A stretch of 64,000 bases of DNA from Pedobacter sp. MC2016-14 (lineage in GTDB: Bacteria; Bacteroidota; Bacteroidia; Sphingobacteriales; Sphingobacteriaceae), in contig NZ_JAJMPA010000002.1 of the NCBI RefSeq assembly GCF_020991475.1, positions 186,001 through 250,000 on the forward strand, read 5' to 3'. A program made the translations under genes and the position numbers. Within the stretch, counting starts at the first letter, position 1, and each line of letters opens with the position of its first letter. Shown here piece after piece: positions 1-9,192 of this stretch. The notes beneath the pieces were generated by a model, which was not told the DNA's origin, made no database searches, and saw only the letters and a list, made by a program, of their open reading frames with translations.

Positions 1-639
1 GCTACTGGAATAGCTGCAAGACCTGCATATACCGCATCAGACAATTTATACTATGCTACAAATAGTCAGAATCTTCCTACCAACATGGTTGCTACAGTAG
101 AAATTCTAAATAATTATTTTGAACCAGGCAACATTATGAGGTATTACACTACGTGTTATAGTTTTACTTCGGGCGGGGTAAATTATAGCCAAACCAATGC
201 ACTTCTTTACGGCATTCCGGGTTCCTTGTTGTTTTATAGTGCAGAATATCAACAAAATAATGCAGGTATGACTGTTTCTGATCCGATGTTTATAAAAGCA
301 GAATGTTTGATACGTACAGGTAAAATTACAGAGGGGATGGAGCTCATTAACTATATCAGGCAAAGAAGGATACGTCCGGTTGATTATATTGCACTTACTG
401 CAACTACTGAACCTGCTGCTATGGCACATTTAAAGAAGTTATCCAGAATTGAATTCCTTTATACCTGGAAAAATTTCGTTAATATCAAACGATGGAACAC
501 AGAGGCCGCTTATAAAGAAACTATTACCAGAACAATTTCGGGCATCACTTATACATTGAGGCCAGAATCTCCTATATGGATTTTGCCCTTTCCAAAAATG
601 GCGACTGACTATAATTCGAATTTAACCCAGAATTTTTAA
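1..639 (+). CDS. SusD/RagB-family outer-membrane lipoprotein, C-terminal part
   Basis: The frame is open from base 1, so the 5' end lies outside the window; 212 residues remain before the TAA at 637-639. SusD-like proteins are surface lipoproteins that bind substrate over a SusC transporter. The fragment shows the usual C-terminal order: a helix pair around 'KAECLIRTGK' and 'NYIRQRR', the 'FVNIKRWNTE' segment matching the family's RW motif, and an ending 'PIWILPFPK...NLTQNF' like the typical PIP...NPNLTQNP close. The next gene starts 4 bases after the stop, so the two are probably cotranscribed. The matching susC should lie upstream of the window. The family call is secure; the substrate is unknown. 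Confidence 0.85.
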   Translation, partial: ATGIAARPAYTASDNLYYATNSQNLPTNMVATVEILNNYFEPGNIMRYYTTCYSFTSGGVNYSQTNALLYGIPGSLLFYSAEYQQNNAGMTVSDPMFIKAECLIRTGKITEGMELINYIRQRRIRPVDYIALTATTEPAAMAHLKKLSRIEFLYTWKNFVNIKRWNTEAAYKETITRTISGITYTLRPESPIWILPFPKMATDYNSNLTQNF

Positions 640-643
640 GTAC

Positions 644-1786
644 ATGATATTGAATATGAAAAGGTTATTGATGTTATTGATCATTCTGATGCCCCTTTTG
701 ATCTACGCACAGCGTAAAGATTTCAAAATAGAAGGTAAGTTTGCCTCCGATAAAGTTGCAGGCAAGGTTCACTACAACTATAATGAAAGGGGTATCACTG
801 TCAAAGACAGTGCGGTTGTTGCAAACGGTAAATTTAAGCTTACCGGGAAGATATTGGGTGTGCAGCGTGTTTATTTCAGTTTTGTTCCTGCTGGATTTGC
901 CAATGACAAACAGGCTAAACAAGACTACAGGTCTTTATATATTGAACCCGGTGACTTCAAAATCGTTGCTGATGAATCTTTATCAGGGGCCAAGATTGTT
1001 GGATCGGCCATTAATGAGGAATATGAAAAGTACACGGCCCCATTGAATGCCTTGACCCGGGAAAGAAAGCCTGTTTGGGACGAATATATTAAAATCAAAG
1101 CAGCAGATCGGAAGATCTTGCCCCGGGCAGGTGAATTGAAAGCTAAGATTGACGAAACTACCCGGAAGCGCGAGACCTTACTAAAGGAATATGTAATAAC
1201 TCATCCTAAATCTTATTTTAGTATAGAAGCCATAATTGAATTAATGGGTCCATACGTAGTGGTTGAAAGGGTGGAGAAACTTTGGGAGGGTTTGGATCCG
1301 GATTTAAAAAGCAGCTACAATGGGAAAATTATAAATTCTGCGATATTGGGCTCAAAGGCTACTGATGTAGGCTCAAAAGCCCCGGCCTTTTCTCAGCCGG
1401 ATACTTCCGGGAAAATCGTAAACCTGAAAGATATTAAAGGTAAATATGTATTTGTAGATTTCTGGGCTTCCTGGTGCCATCCATGTCGTGCCGAGAATCC
1501 TAATGTATTGAAGGCTTATAATGTTTATAAGAATAAGAACTTCACTGTTGTGGGTGTATCTATTGATTTTGAAAAGGATCATGCCAAATGGATAAATGCG
1601 ATACATGAAGATGGGATGCCATGGACACAATTGCTATCGCCAGCCAATATAGATGGCGGTGCAATGAAAGCATACGGCATCCGCGCAATACCAGCTAATG
1701 TGCTTATAGATCCGAACGGTATTATAGTTGCTAAAAACTTACATGGACCGGAACTACAGGAAAAACTTGCTGAAATCCTACAATAA
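644..1786 (+). CDS. TlpA-like thiol:disulfide oxidoreductase with N-terminal DUF4369-like region
   Basis: A 380-residue exported protein. A hydrophobic signal peptide ending 'LLIYAQ' is followed by a beta-rich region (about residues 25-125) resembling DUF4369, a charged helical linker, and a thioredoxin fold from about residue 245. The active site is WCHPC, with cysteines 278 and 281, and a cis-proline lies in 'GIRAIPANVLID'. Such proteins reduce or isomerise disulfides in the periplasm. An ATG at 656 (MKRLL) gives a more typical signal peptide than the ATG at 644. It follows the SusD fragment by 4 bases, so it probably serves that uptake locus. It is closely similar in layout to the protein at 60446-61591. 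Confidence 0.85.
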   Translation: MILNMKRLLMLLIILMPLLIYAQRKDFKIEGKFASDKVAGKVHYNYNERGITVKDSAVVANGKFKLTGKILGVQRVYFSFVPAGFANDKQAKQDYRSLYIEPGDFKIVADESLSGAKIVGSAINEEYEKYTAPLNALTRERKPVWDEYIKIKAADRKILPRAGELKAKIDETTRKRETLLKEYVITHPKSYFSIEAIIELMGPYVVVERVEKLWEGLDPDLKSSYNGKIINSAILGSKATDVGSKAPAFSQPDTSGKIVNLKDIKGKYVFVDFWASWCHPCRAENPNVLKAYNVYKNKNFTVVGVSIDFEKDHAKWINAIHEDGMPWTQLLSPANIDGGAMKAYGIRAIPANVLIDPNGIIVAKNLHGPELQEKLAEILQ

Positions 1787-1803
1787 TATAAACTGTAACT
1801 CTG

Positions 1804-1832
1804 AAGGCCGACTAACAAGTCGGCCTTTTTAT
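1804..1832 (+). terminator. Intrinsic terminator after the TlpA-like gene
   Basis: A 9-bp perfect stem (1804-1812 with 1819-1827, AAGGCCGAC) has a 6-nt loop and runs into a T-run. It lies 18 bases after the stop codon and closes the first transcription unit before the sigma-factor gene. Confidence 0.85.
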
Positions 1833-2016
1833 TACCCTTTCCCATCTTCATGTGGTTTATAATTATGCGGGGATTTTTTGCAGCCATAAGAAAGGATTGT
1901 GCATTTGGCTCTTTAAAATCCCCTCAGGTGTGAAGGTAGGTTGTACAAGTACTTTTTTATTGTCTTTATTTAAAATATTTGCAGATATTGGCTGCTGTTA
2001 ACTGCAGGAGTTAAAA

Positions 2017-2613
2017 ATGGAGAAGAGTCAGATTGAGCAGCAATGGTTGGAATTATTCCGTAAGGGAGATGATACTGCACTCTCTTATTTCTTCAAACTG
2101 CATTACAAAGCACTCGTTTATTTCGTGGAAGGCCTGATTCAGGACCAGCTGGAAGCAGAGGATGTAGTTGCAGATTGCTTTGTGAAAACCTGGGAGCGGC
2201 GGGAAGATTTTGAAACCGTTGCCAATATCAAAGCATTTTTATACATCAGTTGTCGCAATGCCAGTCTAAATTATCTAAAGCACTTAAAAGTGAAGACTGC
2301 TGCCCAGCAAAAGTATTTTAAGGAACTAGAGGAGGGTGAAGAAAACATTCTGGCAAAAATTATAGAAACAGAAGTGTTGGTGATCCTGAACCAGGAAATA
2401 GAGCATCTGCCAGAAAATTATCGTCACGTATTCCGTTTACTTTACTTTGAACAGCTAAAAACAGATGAAATTGCTGCTCAACTTGGCCTTACTGTACAAA
2501 CAGTACGGAATTATAAAGCACGAGCAATAGACTTATTGAAGGCTTCTATGCTTAAAAAAGGAATTTCTGAGGTGATGATGCTTGCTTTTTTGACGCTTCT
2601 AGGAAAAAAGTAA
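2017..2613 (+). CDS. ECF-type RNA polymerase sigma factor
   Basis: A 198-residue sigma-70 family factor of the FecI-like type common in Bacteroidota. Region 2 is visible at about residues 25-90, including 'AEDVVADCFVKTWER', and region 4 at about 130-185, with a helix-turn-helix around 'DEIAAQLGLTVQTVRNY'. An AGGAG at 2006-2010 lies 6 bases before the ATG, an unusually clear Shine-Dalgarno site for this genome. The following genes encode a FecR anti-sigma factor and a SusC receptor with an STN domain, the three parts of a cell-surface signalling pathway. It likely drives the sus and protease genes from 4043 on. Confidence 0.92.
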   Translation: MEKSQIEQQWLELFRKGDDTALSYFFKLHYKALVYFVEGLIQDQLEAEDVVADCFVKTWERREDFETVANIKAFLYISCRNASLNYLKHLKVKTAAQQKYFKELEEGEENILAKIIETEVLVILNQEIEHLPENYRHVFRLLYFEQLKTDEIAAQLGLTVQTVRNYKARAIDLLKASMLKKGISEVMMLAFLTLLGKK

Positions 2614-2709
2614 AAAATATTTTAGTTTTTATGGGTTGTTTTGGTACCTCTTGTTGTTTTTATAATAAACAGGGAAAAAAACATCAACAAATAGATTGAA
2701 ATCTAAATT

Positions 2710-3921
2710 ATGCTTGAGAAAGAATTTCATATAGCCGAACTTATAGCCAAACATATGCAGGGCGAATTGAACGCCGCTGAGCAGCAGGAACTGAATACCT
2801 GGCTTCAGGATTCACCTGTGAACCTCTTGGGCTTTGAGCACTTTTCTAATGCTGAAGAAGTGCAGGAACGTTTGCGTAAACTAAGGTCTGCAGATGAAAA
2901 TGCTGGATGGAATAAAACGCTGAGTAAAATAGAGAATGGTGTAAACGAGGAAAAGCAAAATATAAAACCACTTTATAAAAACTGGTATAAGTTTGCCGCG
3001 GCAGCAATTTTACTGTTGAGCTTAAGTGCAGGAGCCTGGTTTTATTTTGCGGATAATCATAAAATGCCTGAATACGCAAACGATGTGGCACCAGGAAGAA
3101 ACAGTGCCACTTTAACCCTGGCAGATGGAAGGAAGATTGTTTTATCTAATGCTGTAAAAGGAAAACTGGCTGAGCAGTCTGGTGTAAACATTTCAAAAGA
3201 TGCCGAAGGTAAACTTGTTTATCATGTGGTACCAAAGGTTACCAGGAATGCCGATCAAACTTCCTTTAATACGCTGTCTACTGCCAATGGTGAACAATAC
3301 CAGGTGATATTGCCTGATTCTACTAAAGTTTGGTTAAATGCGGCTACGGCTATTAAATTTCCGGCAAGCTTTGCTGGTTTAAAAACCAGGACCATTGAGT
3401 TGGTAGGTGAAGCGTACTTTGAGGTTAAGAAGGATAAACAGCATCCTTTTATCGTTAAAGCCGGTACACAGCAGGTAAAAGTGTTGGGAACCCACTTTAA
3501 TATAAACAGTTATGCAGAAGAAAAAATTACAGCGACAACTTTGATCGAAGGTAGTGTTCAGGTGTCGTCATCCAAAAAAAGCCCTGCTGCGAACATACCA
3601 AATGATGTGGTACTAAAACCAGGTGAACAAGCACTGAGCAGCAATACCGCGCTTACTGTAAGCCAGGCAAATATGGAAAATGCATTAGACTGGCACCGGG
3701 GAGATTTTGCGTTCAACGACGACGATTTTAGGGCAACCATGCGGAAAATTGCCCGCTGGTATGATGTGGATGTGGTATTTGAGCCTTCGGCACCTGAAGT
3801 ACTGTTACCTGGAGGTTGGGTTTCGAGATCTAAACACATCTCTGCGGTATTAACTATAATGGAATTAACTGGAAAAGTTCACTTTAAAGTTGAAGGAAGG
3901 AGGATTACTGTGACGAAATAA
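2710..3921 (+). CDS. FecR-family anti-sigma factor
   Basis: A 403-residue inner-membrane regulator. The N-terminal cytoplasmic part (1-95) should hold the sigma factor; one membrane helix follows at about 97-113 ('FAAAAILLLSLSAGAWFYF'). The periplasmic FecR domain includes 'ATLTLADGRKIVLSNA', 'LPDSTKVWLNAATAIKFP', 'GEAYFEVKKDKQHPFIVKAG' and 'VLGTHFNIN', and a DUF4974-like C-terminus follows from about 325. The STN domain of the downstream SusC protein is its expected signalling partner. The gap of 96 bases from the sigma gene is AT-rich and has no clear terminator. Confidence 0.92.
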   Translation: MLEKEFHIAELIAKHMQGELNAAEQQELNTWLQDSPVNLLGFEHFSNAEEVQERLRKLRSADENAGWNKTLSKIENGVNEEKQNIKPLYKNWYKFAAAAILLLSLSAGAWFYFADNHKMPEYANDVAPGRNSATLTLADGRKIVLSNAVKGKLAEQSGVNISKDAEGKLVYHVVPKVTRNADQTSFNTLSTANGEQYQVILPDSTKVWLNAATAIKFPASFAGLKTRTIELVGEAYFEVKKDKQHPFIVKAGTQQVKVLGTHFNINSYAEEKITATTLIEGSVQVSSSKKSPAANIPNDVVLKPGEQALSSNTALTVSQANMENALDWHRGDFAFNDDDFRATMRKIARWYDVDVVFEPSAPEVLLPGGWVSRSKHISAVLTIMELTGKVHFKVEGRRITVTK

Positions 3922-3943
3922 AAGCATCACGGTAATGCTGTGT

Positions 3944-3980
3944 AAAAAAAACCAGTCCCGATTGGCGTCAGGACTGGCTA
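3944..3980 (-). terminator. Intrinsic terminator antisense to susC
   Basis: Read on the minus strand, AGCCAGTCC (3979-3971) pairs with GGACTGGTT (3958-3950) across a 12-nt loop, with one G-U pair, and is followed by eight T (3951-3944). On the plus strand the order is wrong for termination: the A-run comes first and no T-run follows. No minus-strand gene ends here, so it fits the end of an antisense transcript starting near the susC start codon. Confidence 0.6.
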
Positions 3981-4034
3981 AAAGTTCAGCATTATCTTAA
4001 TAAAAATTTCAGGTATATCAATTTAACAACTAAA
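3944..4034 (-). ncRNA. Predicted antisense small RNA in the fecR-susC gap
   Basis: The minus strand has a perfect Bacteroidota -7 element, TACATTTG (plus coordinates 4047-4040, overlapping the susC start codon), and an intrinsic terminator ending at 3944. Transcription from about 4034 would give an RNA of about 90 nt complementary to the susC leader. I see no good -33 TTG at the expected distance, which weakens the case. The second sus locus has the same arrangement (36477-36569). DonS of Bacteroides fragilis is an established antisense RNA in this kind of position. This is a prediction only. Confidence 0.42.
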
Positions 4035-4042
4035 CTAAACAA

Positions 4043-7000
4043 ATGTATAAATTTTACTCAAAGAAATTGGGTATAGTGACGTGCTATATCAACAAACTCC
4101 TGCTCATTATGCGACTAACCACCGTTTTATTAATTGCCGGCATACTACAAGTAAGTGCTGCATCTTATGCGCAAAAAATCTCGCTTACTGAAAAAAATGT
4201 TCCTGTACAGCTGATCTTTAAAAAGATCAGAACACAGAGCGGTTATGATTTCTTTTTTGACCGGAACCTGATAAAAAAAGCCAATCTGGTGAGCATTAAT
4301 GTTAAAAATGCGGATCTGGCAGATGTGCTCAGGATCTGTTTTGAGGATTCGCCTTTAACTTATACCATTGGTGAGAAAACAGTGGTGATTAAAGAAAGGG
4401 AGAAAACGATTATTGATAAAGTAGCAGGATACTTTGCTTCCATTACTGTAGCTGGAAAGGTAACAGACGAAAGCGGAAAGGCAATGGTAAATGTAAATGT
4501 AGGGGTTAAGAATACCAGGAATTCTACCACTACAAACATGACTGGAAGCTTTATCCTGGCCAATGTAGATGAAGATGCTGTGCTGGTATTTTCTAGCGTA
4601 GGTAAGGAAACCCAGGAGGTAAGGGTGAAAGGAAGAACCAAGATTGAAGTAACTATGCACAATAGGATCATTAGCCTTGATGAAGTTAAGGTAGATAATG
4701 GTTATCAAATTGCAAAAAAAGGTAATCTGGTAGGTTCCACACAAACTATATTGGCGAAAGAATTATATCTCAATGGTGTAAATACTTTAGAGCAAGCCTT
4801 GCAAGGTAAATTGGCGGGGGTTGTGGTAACGAATACTAGCGGTTTAACAGGAACCAAACAAAGAGTTCGTGTTAGGGGTACCTCTACCTTATCCGGTACT
4901 CAGGAACCAATTTGGGTAGTGGATGGAATAATTCAGGAAGATCCGATACCTTTTAATGCACAAACTTTAAACTCAAATGGTGACATTAATTCGGATAACT
5001 TCGATTACATCAGAACATTTGTTGGAAACTCTATTAGATGGTTAAATCCAATGGATATAGAAGATATTACCGTATTAAAGGATGCTTCTGCAACGGCCAT
5101 TTACGGTATCAGAGCGGCAAATGGCGTTATTGTAATTACGACTAAAAAAGGTCAGCTAGGCCCACCGGCAATTAGCTATTCCACTAATTTTAGCACTACT
5201 GAAAAAGTAACTTACGATAAGTTGAATTTAATGAACTCTAAAGAGCGTGTTGGCGTGTCAAGGGAGATATTTAGTCGTGGCTTAACTTCAAGTTTTGTAA
5301 ACAGCAACATTGGCTATGCAGGCGCATTAAATGACTACCTTTATAAAAAGACAATTACAGCTGATGAATTTAATGCTAAAGTAAGTGATTTAGAAACAGC
5401 GAATACGGATTGGTTTGATTTGCTTTTTCGTGTACCTATAAGCACCGGACACAATTTAAGTGTTTCTGGAGGAAATGGAAATACCCGCTATTATAGCTCT
5501 TTTGGATACAATAATTCTAAAGGCACCGCGATAGGCAATGATGTGACGGGTTTTACAGGAAATTTGTCTATGACCTCGCAATTATCCAGAAAATTTAACA
5601 TATCTGCACGTTTATCTGCTTCGCAAAATAAAACAAATGGATTTTATATTGTAGATCCTTATGGTTATGCTAAAGATGTAAACCGTGCCATACGCGCCTA
5701 TACTCCAACAGGAGAATTAAACTTTTATCCAAATAAAGATGGTTATTTGTACAATGCCATCAATGAGCGCAATAATACCGGGAATACCAACAAGGTATTG
5801 TCTGCCAATGCAAGTATCAATGCCAATTATCAGATCATAGAAGGTTTAAACTTGCAAAGTTTATTTAGCTATAATGCTACCGCAACTGTAGGTGAATCTT
5901 ACGCTACTGAACAATCCGAGTATATTGCCCGTACCTACAGGTCATATAATTATGGTGCTTATAAAGCAATAGATGCAAATTACAAGCAGAGTAAAATGCC
6001 GGTTGGAGGACAGTATAACCTGGATCAAAATAATAGCAATGCCTGGAGCTGGCGTAACAGCCTCTCATACAATAAAGTTTTTAATCAAAAACACGCTGTA
6101 TCTTTCATGTTTGGCGAGGAAATTAACAGTACCCAGTATACAGGTTATAGCAATACTTCCTTGGGGTATTTAAGAGACAGGGGTAAATCTTTTGCTGTTC
6201 TACCTGTAAGCACAGTTACGGGTACCATTACTACAGTAAACCCATTGACAACTTCTTTAGTACCTAAGGTTACAGACAGGCTTAACAATACCATGGGATT
6301 GTATTTAACATCTAGCTATAGCTATGACAGCCGTTATGTTTTCAATATGAGTGTGCGTAATGACCGTTCAAACCGTTTTGGCCAGTTTACCAATGAAAAG
6401 TTTAACCCTGTTTGGGCGGGAGGTGCTAAATGGAACATTGCCAACGAGAAATGGTTTACCAGAAGCTACTGGTTGTCTAACTTAAGCCTAAGTGGAACTT
6501 TTGGTTACCAAAGAAATATAGCGTCCAACGTAAGTCCTGATTTAATCATCAAAATACCAACGGGGGCAACATCAAATAATACGGACACTTATACAGGAGA
6601 AACTCTGCTAACAGTGAGTTCACTGCCTTATGGTGATTTGCGCTGGGAAGAAAATTCCAGCATGAATTTAGGCCTTGATTTTGGTTTATTTAACAGCAAA
6701 ATTTCAGGTTCATTTCAATATTACAGTAAAAGAGGCAGAGAGTTGATTACCAGTTTATCTGTACCTAGTGAATATGGTGTAACGAGTATGCTGGTTAATG
6801 GTGGATCAATGAAAAATGAGGGATATGAAGTGACAGCAAGTTTTGTACCTGTACGCACCAAAGATTTTAGCTGGAATGTAACATTGAATACATCTAAAAA
6901 TACCAATACCGTTACCAAAATTGGACCGCAAGTTGTGAGTTGGGGTACTGCGGTATCAGGAACCTTGAATAAAGTAGGTATGCCTGTTTCTTCATTCTAT

Positions 7001-7642
7001 GCTTTTAGATTTACTGGAATTGACCCGGTAAGTGGTCGTCCGCAAATTGATTTATCTGTAGCAGCAGGTGCCGATCCAAAAGATCCCACCTCATTTATGA
7101 ATTATGCAGGTAAAATGGATCCTGATTTTACTTCTGGACTGGGCATGAATTTCAGGTACAAAATGCTTACCTTGAATTCAAGCTTTTATTTACAGGTTGG
7201 AGGTAAGAAGTTTTTATCCCCTCTTTATACATTAACTCAAAACCTGCCAACCGAGTATCAAAATTTATCTCGTCAATTGCTTGACCGCTGGTCTACAACC
7301 AATACAACAGGTTCGGTGCCAGCATTGCCGGATAGCTCAATACCTAAGTTGTTGTTACCAAATGGCAGTGGGGTAGGTGTGGACATTTACGAAATGTATA
7401 ATTATAGTACAGACAGATTAGTAAGTGCGTCGGCCTTACGTTGTAATAATATCAATTTGGCCTACACTTTATCCGAAAGTTTCGTGAAGCGTTTAAAGTG
7501 TAAAAACATCAATATTGGTGCCGGGGTAAGTAATCCATTCGCTATCAATAGCAAAGACTTTAAAGGCTTAGACGCAGAAGTTGCAACTGGTCAGCAACCA
7601 AGAACCAGAACCTACACAATCAATTTAAATTTAAGTTTATAA
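4043..7642 (+). CDS. SusC/RagA-family TonB-dependent transporter with STN signalling domain
   Basis: A 1199-residue outer-membrane receptor. A long signal region ends near 'SAASYAQ'. An STN domain follows (about residues 45-120, 'NVPVQLIFKKIRTQSGY'), then a CarboxypepD_reg-like domain (about 137-210). The plug domain has 'GTSTLSGTQEPIWVVDG' and 'DITVLKDASATAIYGIRAAN', and a 22-strand-type barrel runs to the C-terminus, which ends in the aromatic/hydrophobic strand 'TYTINLNLSL'. The STN domain should report ligand occupancy to the FecR protein encoded just upstream. The stop codon overlaps the susD ATG by one base (TAATG), implying translational coupling. Neighbouring peptidases suggest peptides as substrate, which is inference. 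Confidence 0.95.
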   Translation: MYKFYSKKLGIVTCYINKLLLIMRLTTVLLIAGILQVSAASYAQKISLTEKNVPVQLIFKKIRTQSGYDFFFDRNLIKKANLVSINVKNADLADVLRICFEDSPLTYTIGEKTVVIKEREKTIIDKVAGYFASITVAGKVTDESGKAMVNVNVGVKNTRNSTTTNMTGSFILANVDEDAVLVFSSVGKETQEVRVKGRTKIEVTMHNRIISLDEVKVDNGYQIAKKGNLVGSTQTILAKELYLNGVNTLEQALQGKLAGVVVTNTSGLTGTKQRVRVRGTSTLSGTQEPIWVVDGIIQEDPIPFNAQTLNSNGDINSDNFDYIRTFVGNSIRWLNPMDIEDITVLKDASATAIYGIRAANGVIVITTKKGQLGPPAISYSTNFSTTEKVTYDKLNLMNSKERVGVSREIFSRGLTSSFVNSNIGYAGALNDYLYKKTITADEFNAKVSDLETANTDWFDLLFRVPISTGHNLSVSGGNGNTRYYSSFGYNNSKGTAIGNDVTGFTGNLSMTSQLSRKFNISARLSASQNKTNGFYIVDPYGYAKDVNRAIRAYTPTGELNFYPNKDGYLYNAINERNNTGNTNKVLSANASINANYQIIEGLNLQSLFSYNATATVGESYATEQSEYIARTYRSYNYGAYKAIDANYKQSKMPVGGQYNLDQNNSNAWSWRNSLSYNKVFNQKHAVSFMFGEEINSTQYTGYSNTSLGYLRDRGKSFAVLPVSTVTGTITTVNPLTTSLVPKVTDRLNNTMGLYLTSSYSYDSRYVFNMSVRNDRSNRFGQFTNEKFNPVWAGGAKWNIANEKWFTRSYWLSNLSLSGTFGYQRNIASNVSPDLIIKIPTGATSNNTDTYTGETLLTVSSLPYGDLRWEENSSMNLGLDFGLFNSKISGSFQYYSKRGRELITSLSVPSEYGVTSMLVNGGSMKNEGYEVTASFVPVRTKDFSWNVTLNTSKNTNTVTKIGPQVVSWGTAVSGTLNKVGMPVSSFYAFRFTGIDPVSGRPQIDLSVAAGADPKDPTSFMNYAGKMDPDFTSGLGMNFRYKMLTLNSSFYLQVGGKKFLSPLYTLTQNLPTEYQNLSRQLLDRWSTTNTTGSVPALPDSSIPKLLLPNGSGVGVDIYEMYNYSTDRLVSASALRCNNINLAYTLSESFVKRLKCKNINIGAGVSNPFAINSKDFKGLDAEVATGQQPRTRTYTINLNLSL

Positions 7643-9162
7643 TGAAGGATATGAGAAGATTTATAATATTTTGCCTGATACTTTCAACCACGGTATTGGG
7701 TTCTTGCAAAAAATTTCTGGCTGAATATAGTCAGGATGAAATGAGACCAGGTTCTACCGAAGATCTCACAGCGCTAATGAATGGTGATGCTTATCCTTAC
7801 AACGCACCAATTGATAATTTTGATTTATTAACAGATGATGTACAAAGCAATGGTCTGGCAGTAGTAAACAATGCACAAGTTAGCTCTTATGTAACGCCCT
7901 ATATGAACGGAACCGCAATTTTTAAGTTTGATCCAACAATGTTTGATTCAAATAATACGATTCCTCCTGGTGCAAATCTGTACCAAACTTGTTATAGCAA
8001 AATTAAAGGTTGCAATGTAATTATGGATTACCTGCCAAACGTTGCCGGTACAGAGCAAGCAAAAAATGCTATTGTAGGACAGTGTTTATTTTTGAGAGCT
8101 TATTATTATCTTAAATTAGTTACTACGTATTGCCAGCCATATAGCGGTCTTGGCGTTAATCCTGAAACTAGTCTTGGCTTGCCACTAGTTCTATCCAGCG
8201 AAGTTCGTGATGGTGGTTTATCGCGGCCTACGCTTAAACAAACGTATGACCAGATTGAAAAAGACTTGCTACAGGCAACATCTTTATTAAAAGCTAATTA
8301 CGTTCCCTCTAGTCCATATAGAGTAGGGGCAACAGTAGCAAATGCATTGTTGTCTCGTTTTTACTTGTACAGAGGCCTGGATAGCGACGGGGATAAGGTA
8401 ATTAGTTCCGCAAATGCGGTACTGGCCGAGCGTAACACTTTAACGGCTTTAAGTACCTTTTTTACACCAACTGGTGCATTTTCCAGAACTGGGATTTTCG
8501 ATCCTGGTAATACAGAAGTCCTATGGATTTATGGCTCTAACCTGCAAAACGATAGAACTTATTTTCCAGCACTTCTAACTGGAGCCACCCCTCCGTACAC
8601 GGTGTCAACTTCGCTGAGTACACTATATGAGCAAGGCCCTGGTACAACGAATTATGGTGATTTACGCTACCAGATGTACTTTAACACTTATACCAATGGT
8701 GGAACATTTCTGTATTTTACGGCAAAATCAACTCAAAATTCAGTTTCAGGAACCAGGGGTTTTAGGTTATCAGAAGTGTACTTGAACAGGACGGAGGCCT
8801 TGATTAATCGCTTTATCAAAAGTGGAAATACTGCCGACCGGACTCAAGCATTAGCAGATCTAAATTATTTGAGAAGCAATCGTTACGATACGCGTAATAC
8901 CGCTTACTCGCCAATTGCCATTACTGATGGTGCCGCATTGTATACATTTTATCAGCAAGAACGCAGGCGGGAGCTGGCTTTAGAAGACGGACACAGGTGG
9001 CAAGACATCAAAAGATGGAGACAATCCGTAACGCACGTATATAAAAGTGCGGATGGTGCAAGTACAACATATACACTTCCAGAAAACAGTTTGTTATATG
9101 CTTTACCCATTCCATTTACTGCATTAGCCACTAATGTTGATTTAGTGCAAAATCCAAGATAA
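7642..9162 (+). CDS. SusD/RagB-family lipoprotein
   Basis: A 506-residue surface lipoprotein partnering the SusC protein encoded directly upstream. The lipobox is 'TTVLGSC', and the following lysines and lack of a strong retention signal fit surface export. The TPR-like SusD core includes 'AIVGQCLFLRAYYYLKLVTTY', followed by 'FRLSEVYLNRTEALINR', 'ALADLNYLRSNRY', and 'ERRRELALEDGHRWQDIKRW'. The last is the hallmark C-terminal motif. The protein ends with 'LLYALPIPFTALATNVDLVQNPR'. It shares one base with the susC stop codon. Substrate cannot be read from the sequence. Confidence 0.95.
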   Translation: MKDMRRFIIFCLILSTTVLGSCKKFLAEYSQDEMRPGSTEDLTALMNGDAYPYNAPIDNFDLLTDDVQSNGLAVVNNAQVSSYVTPYMNGTAIFKFDPTMFDSNNTIPPGANLYQTCYSKIKGCNVIMDYLPNVAGTEQAKNAIVGQCLFLRAYYYLKLVTTYCQPYSGLGVNPETSLGLPLVLSSEVRDGGLSRPTLKQTYDQIEKDLLQATSLLKANYVPSSPYRVGATVANALLSRFYLYRGLDSDGDKVISSANAVLAERNTLTALSTFFTPTGAFSRTGIFDPGNTEVLWIYGSNLQNDRTYFPALLTGATPPYTVSTSLSTLYEQGPGTTNYGDLRYQMYFNTYTNGGTFLYFTAKSTQNSVSGTRGFRLSEVYLNRTEALINRFIKSGNTADRTQALADLNYLRSNRYDTRNTAYSPIAITDGAALYTFYQQERRRELALEDGHRWQDIKRWRQSVTHVYKSADGASTTYTLPENSLLYALPIPFTALATNVDLVQNPR

Positions 9163-9192
9163 CAATTCGTTCTACTTAAATTTTAAATAACG

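Noticed and set aside
4355..4744. Antisense frames inside susC
   Set aside because: They follow the codon bias of the susC frame and resemble no protein family.
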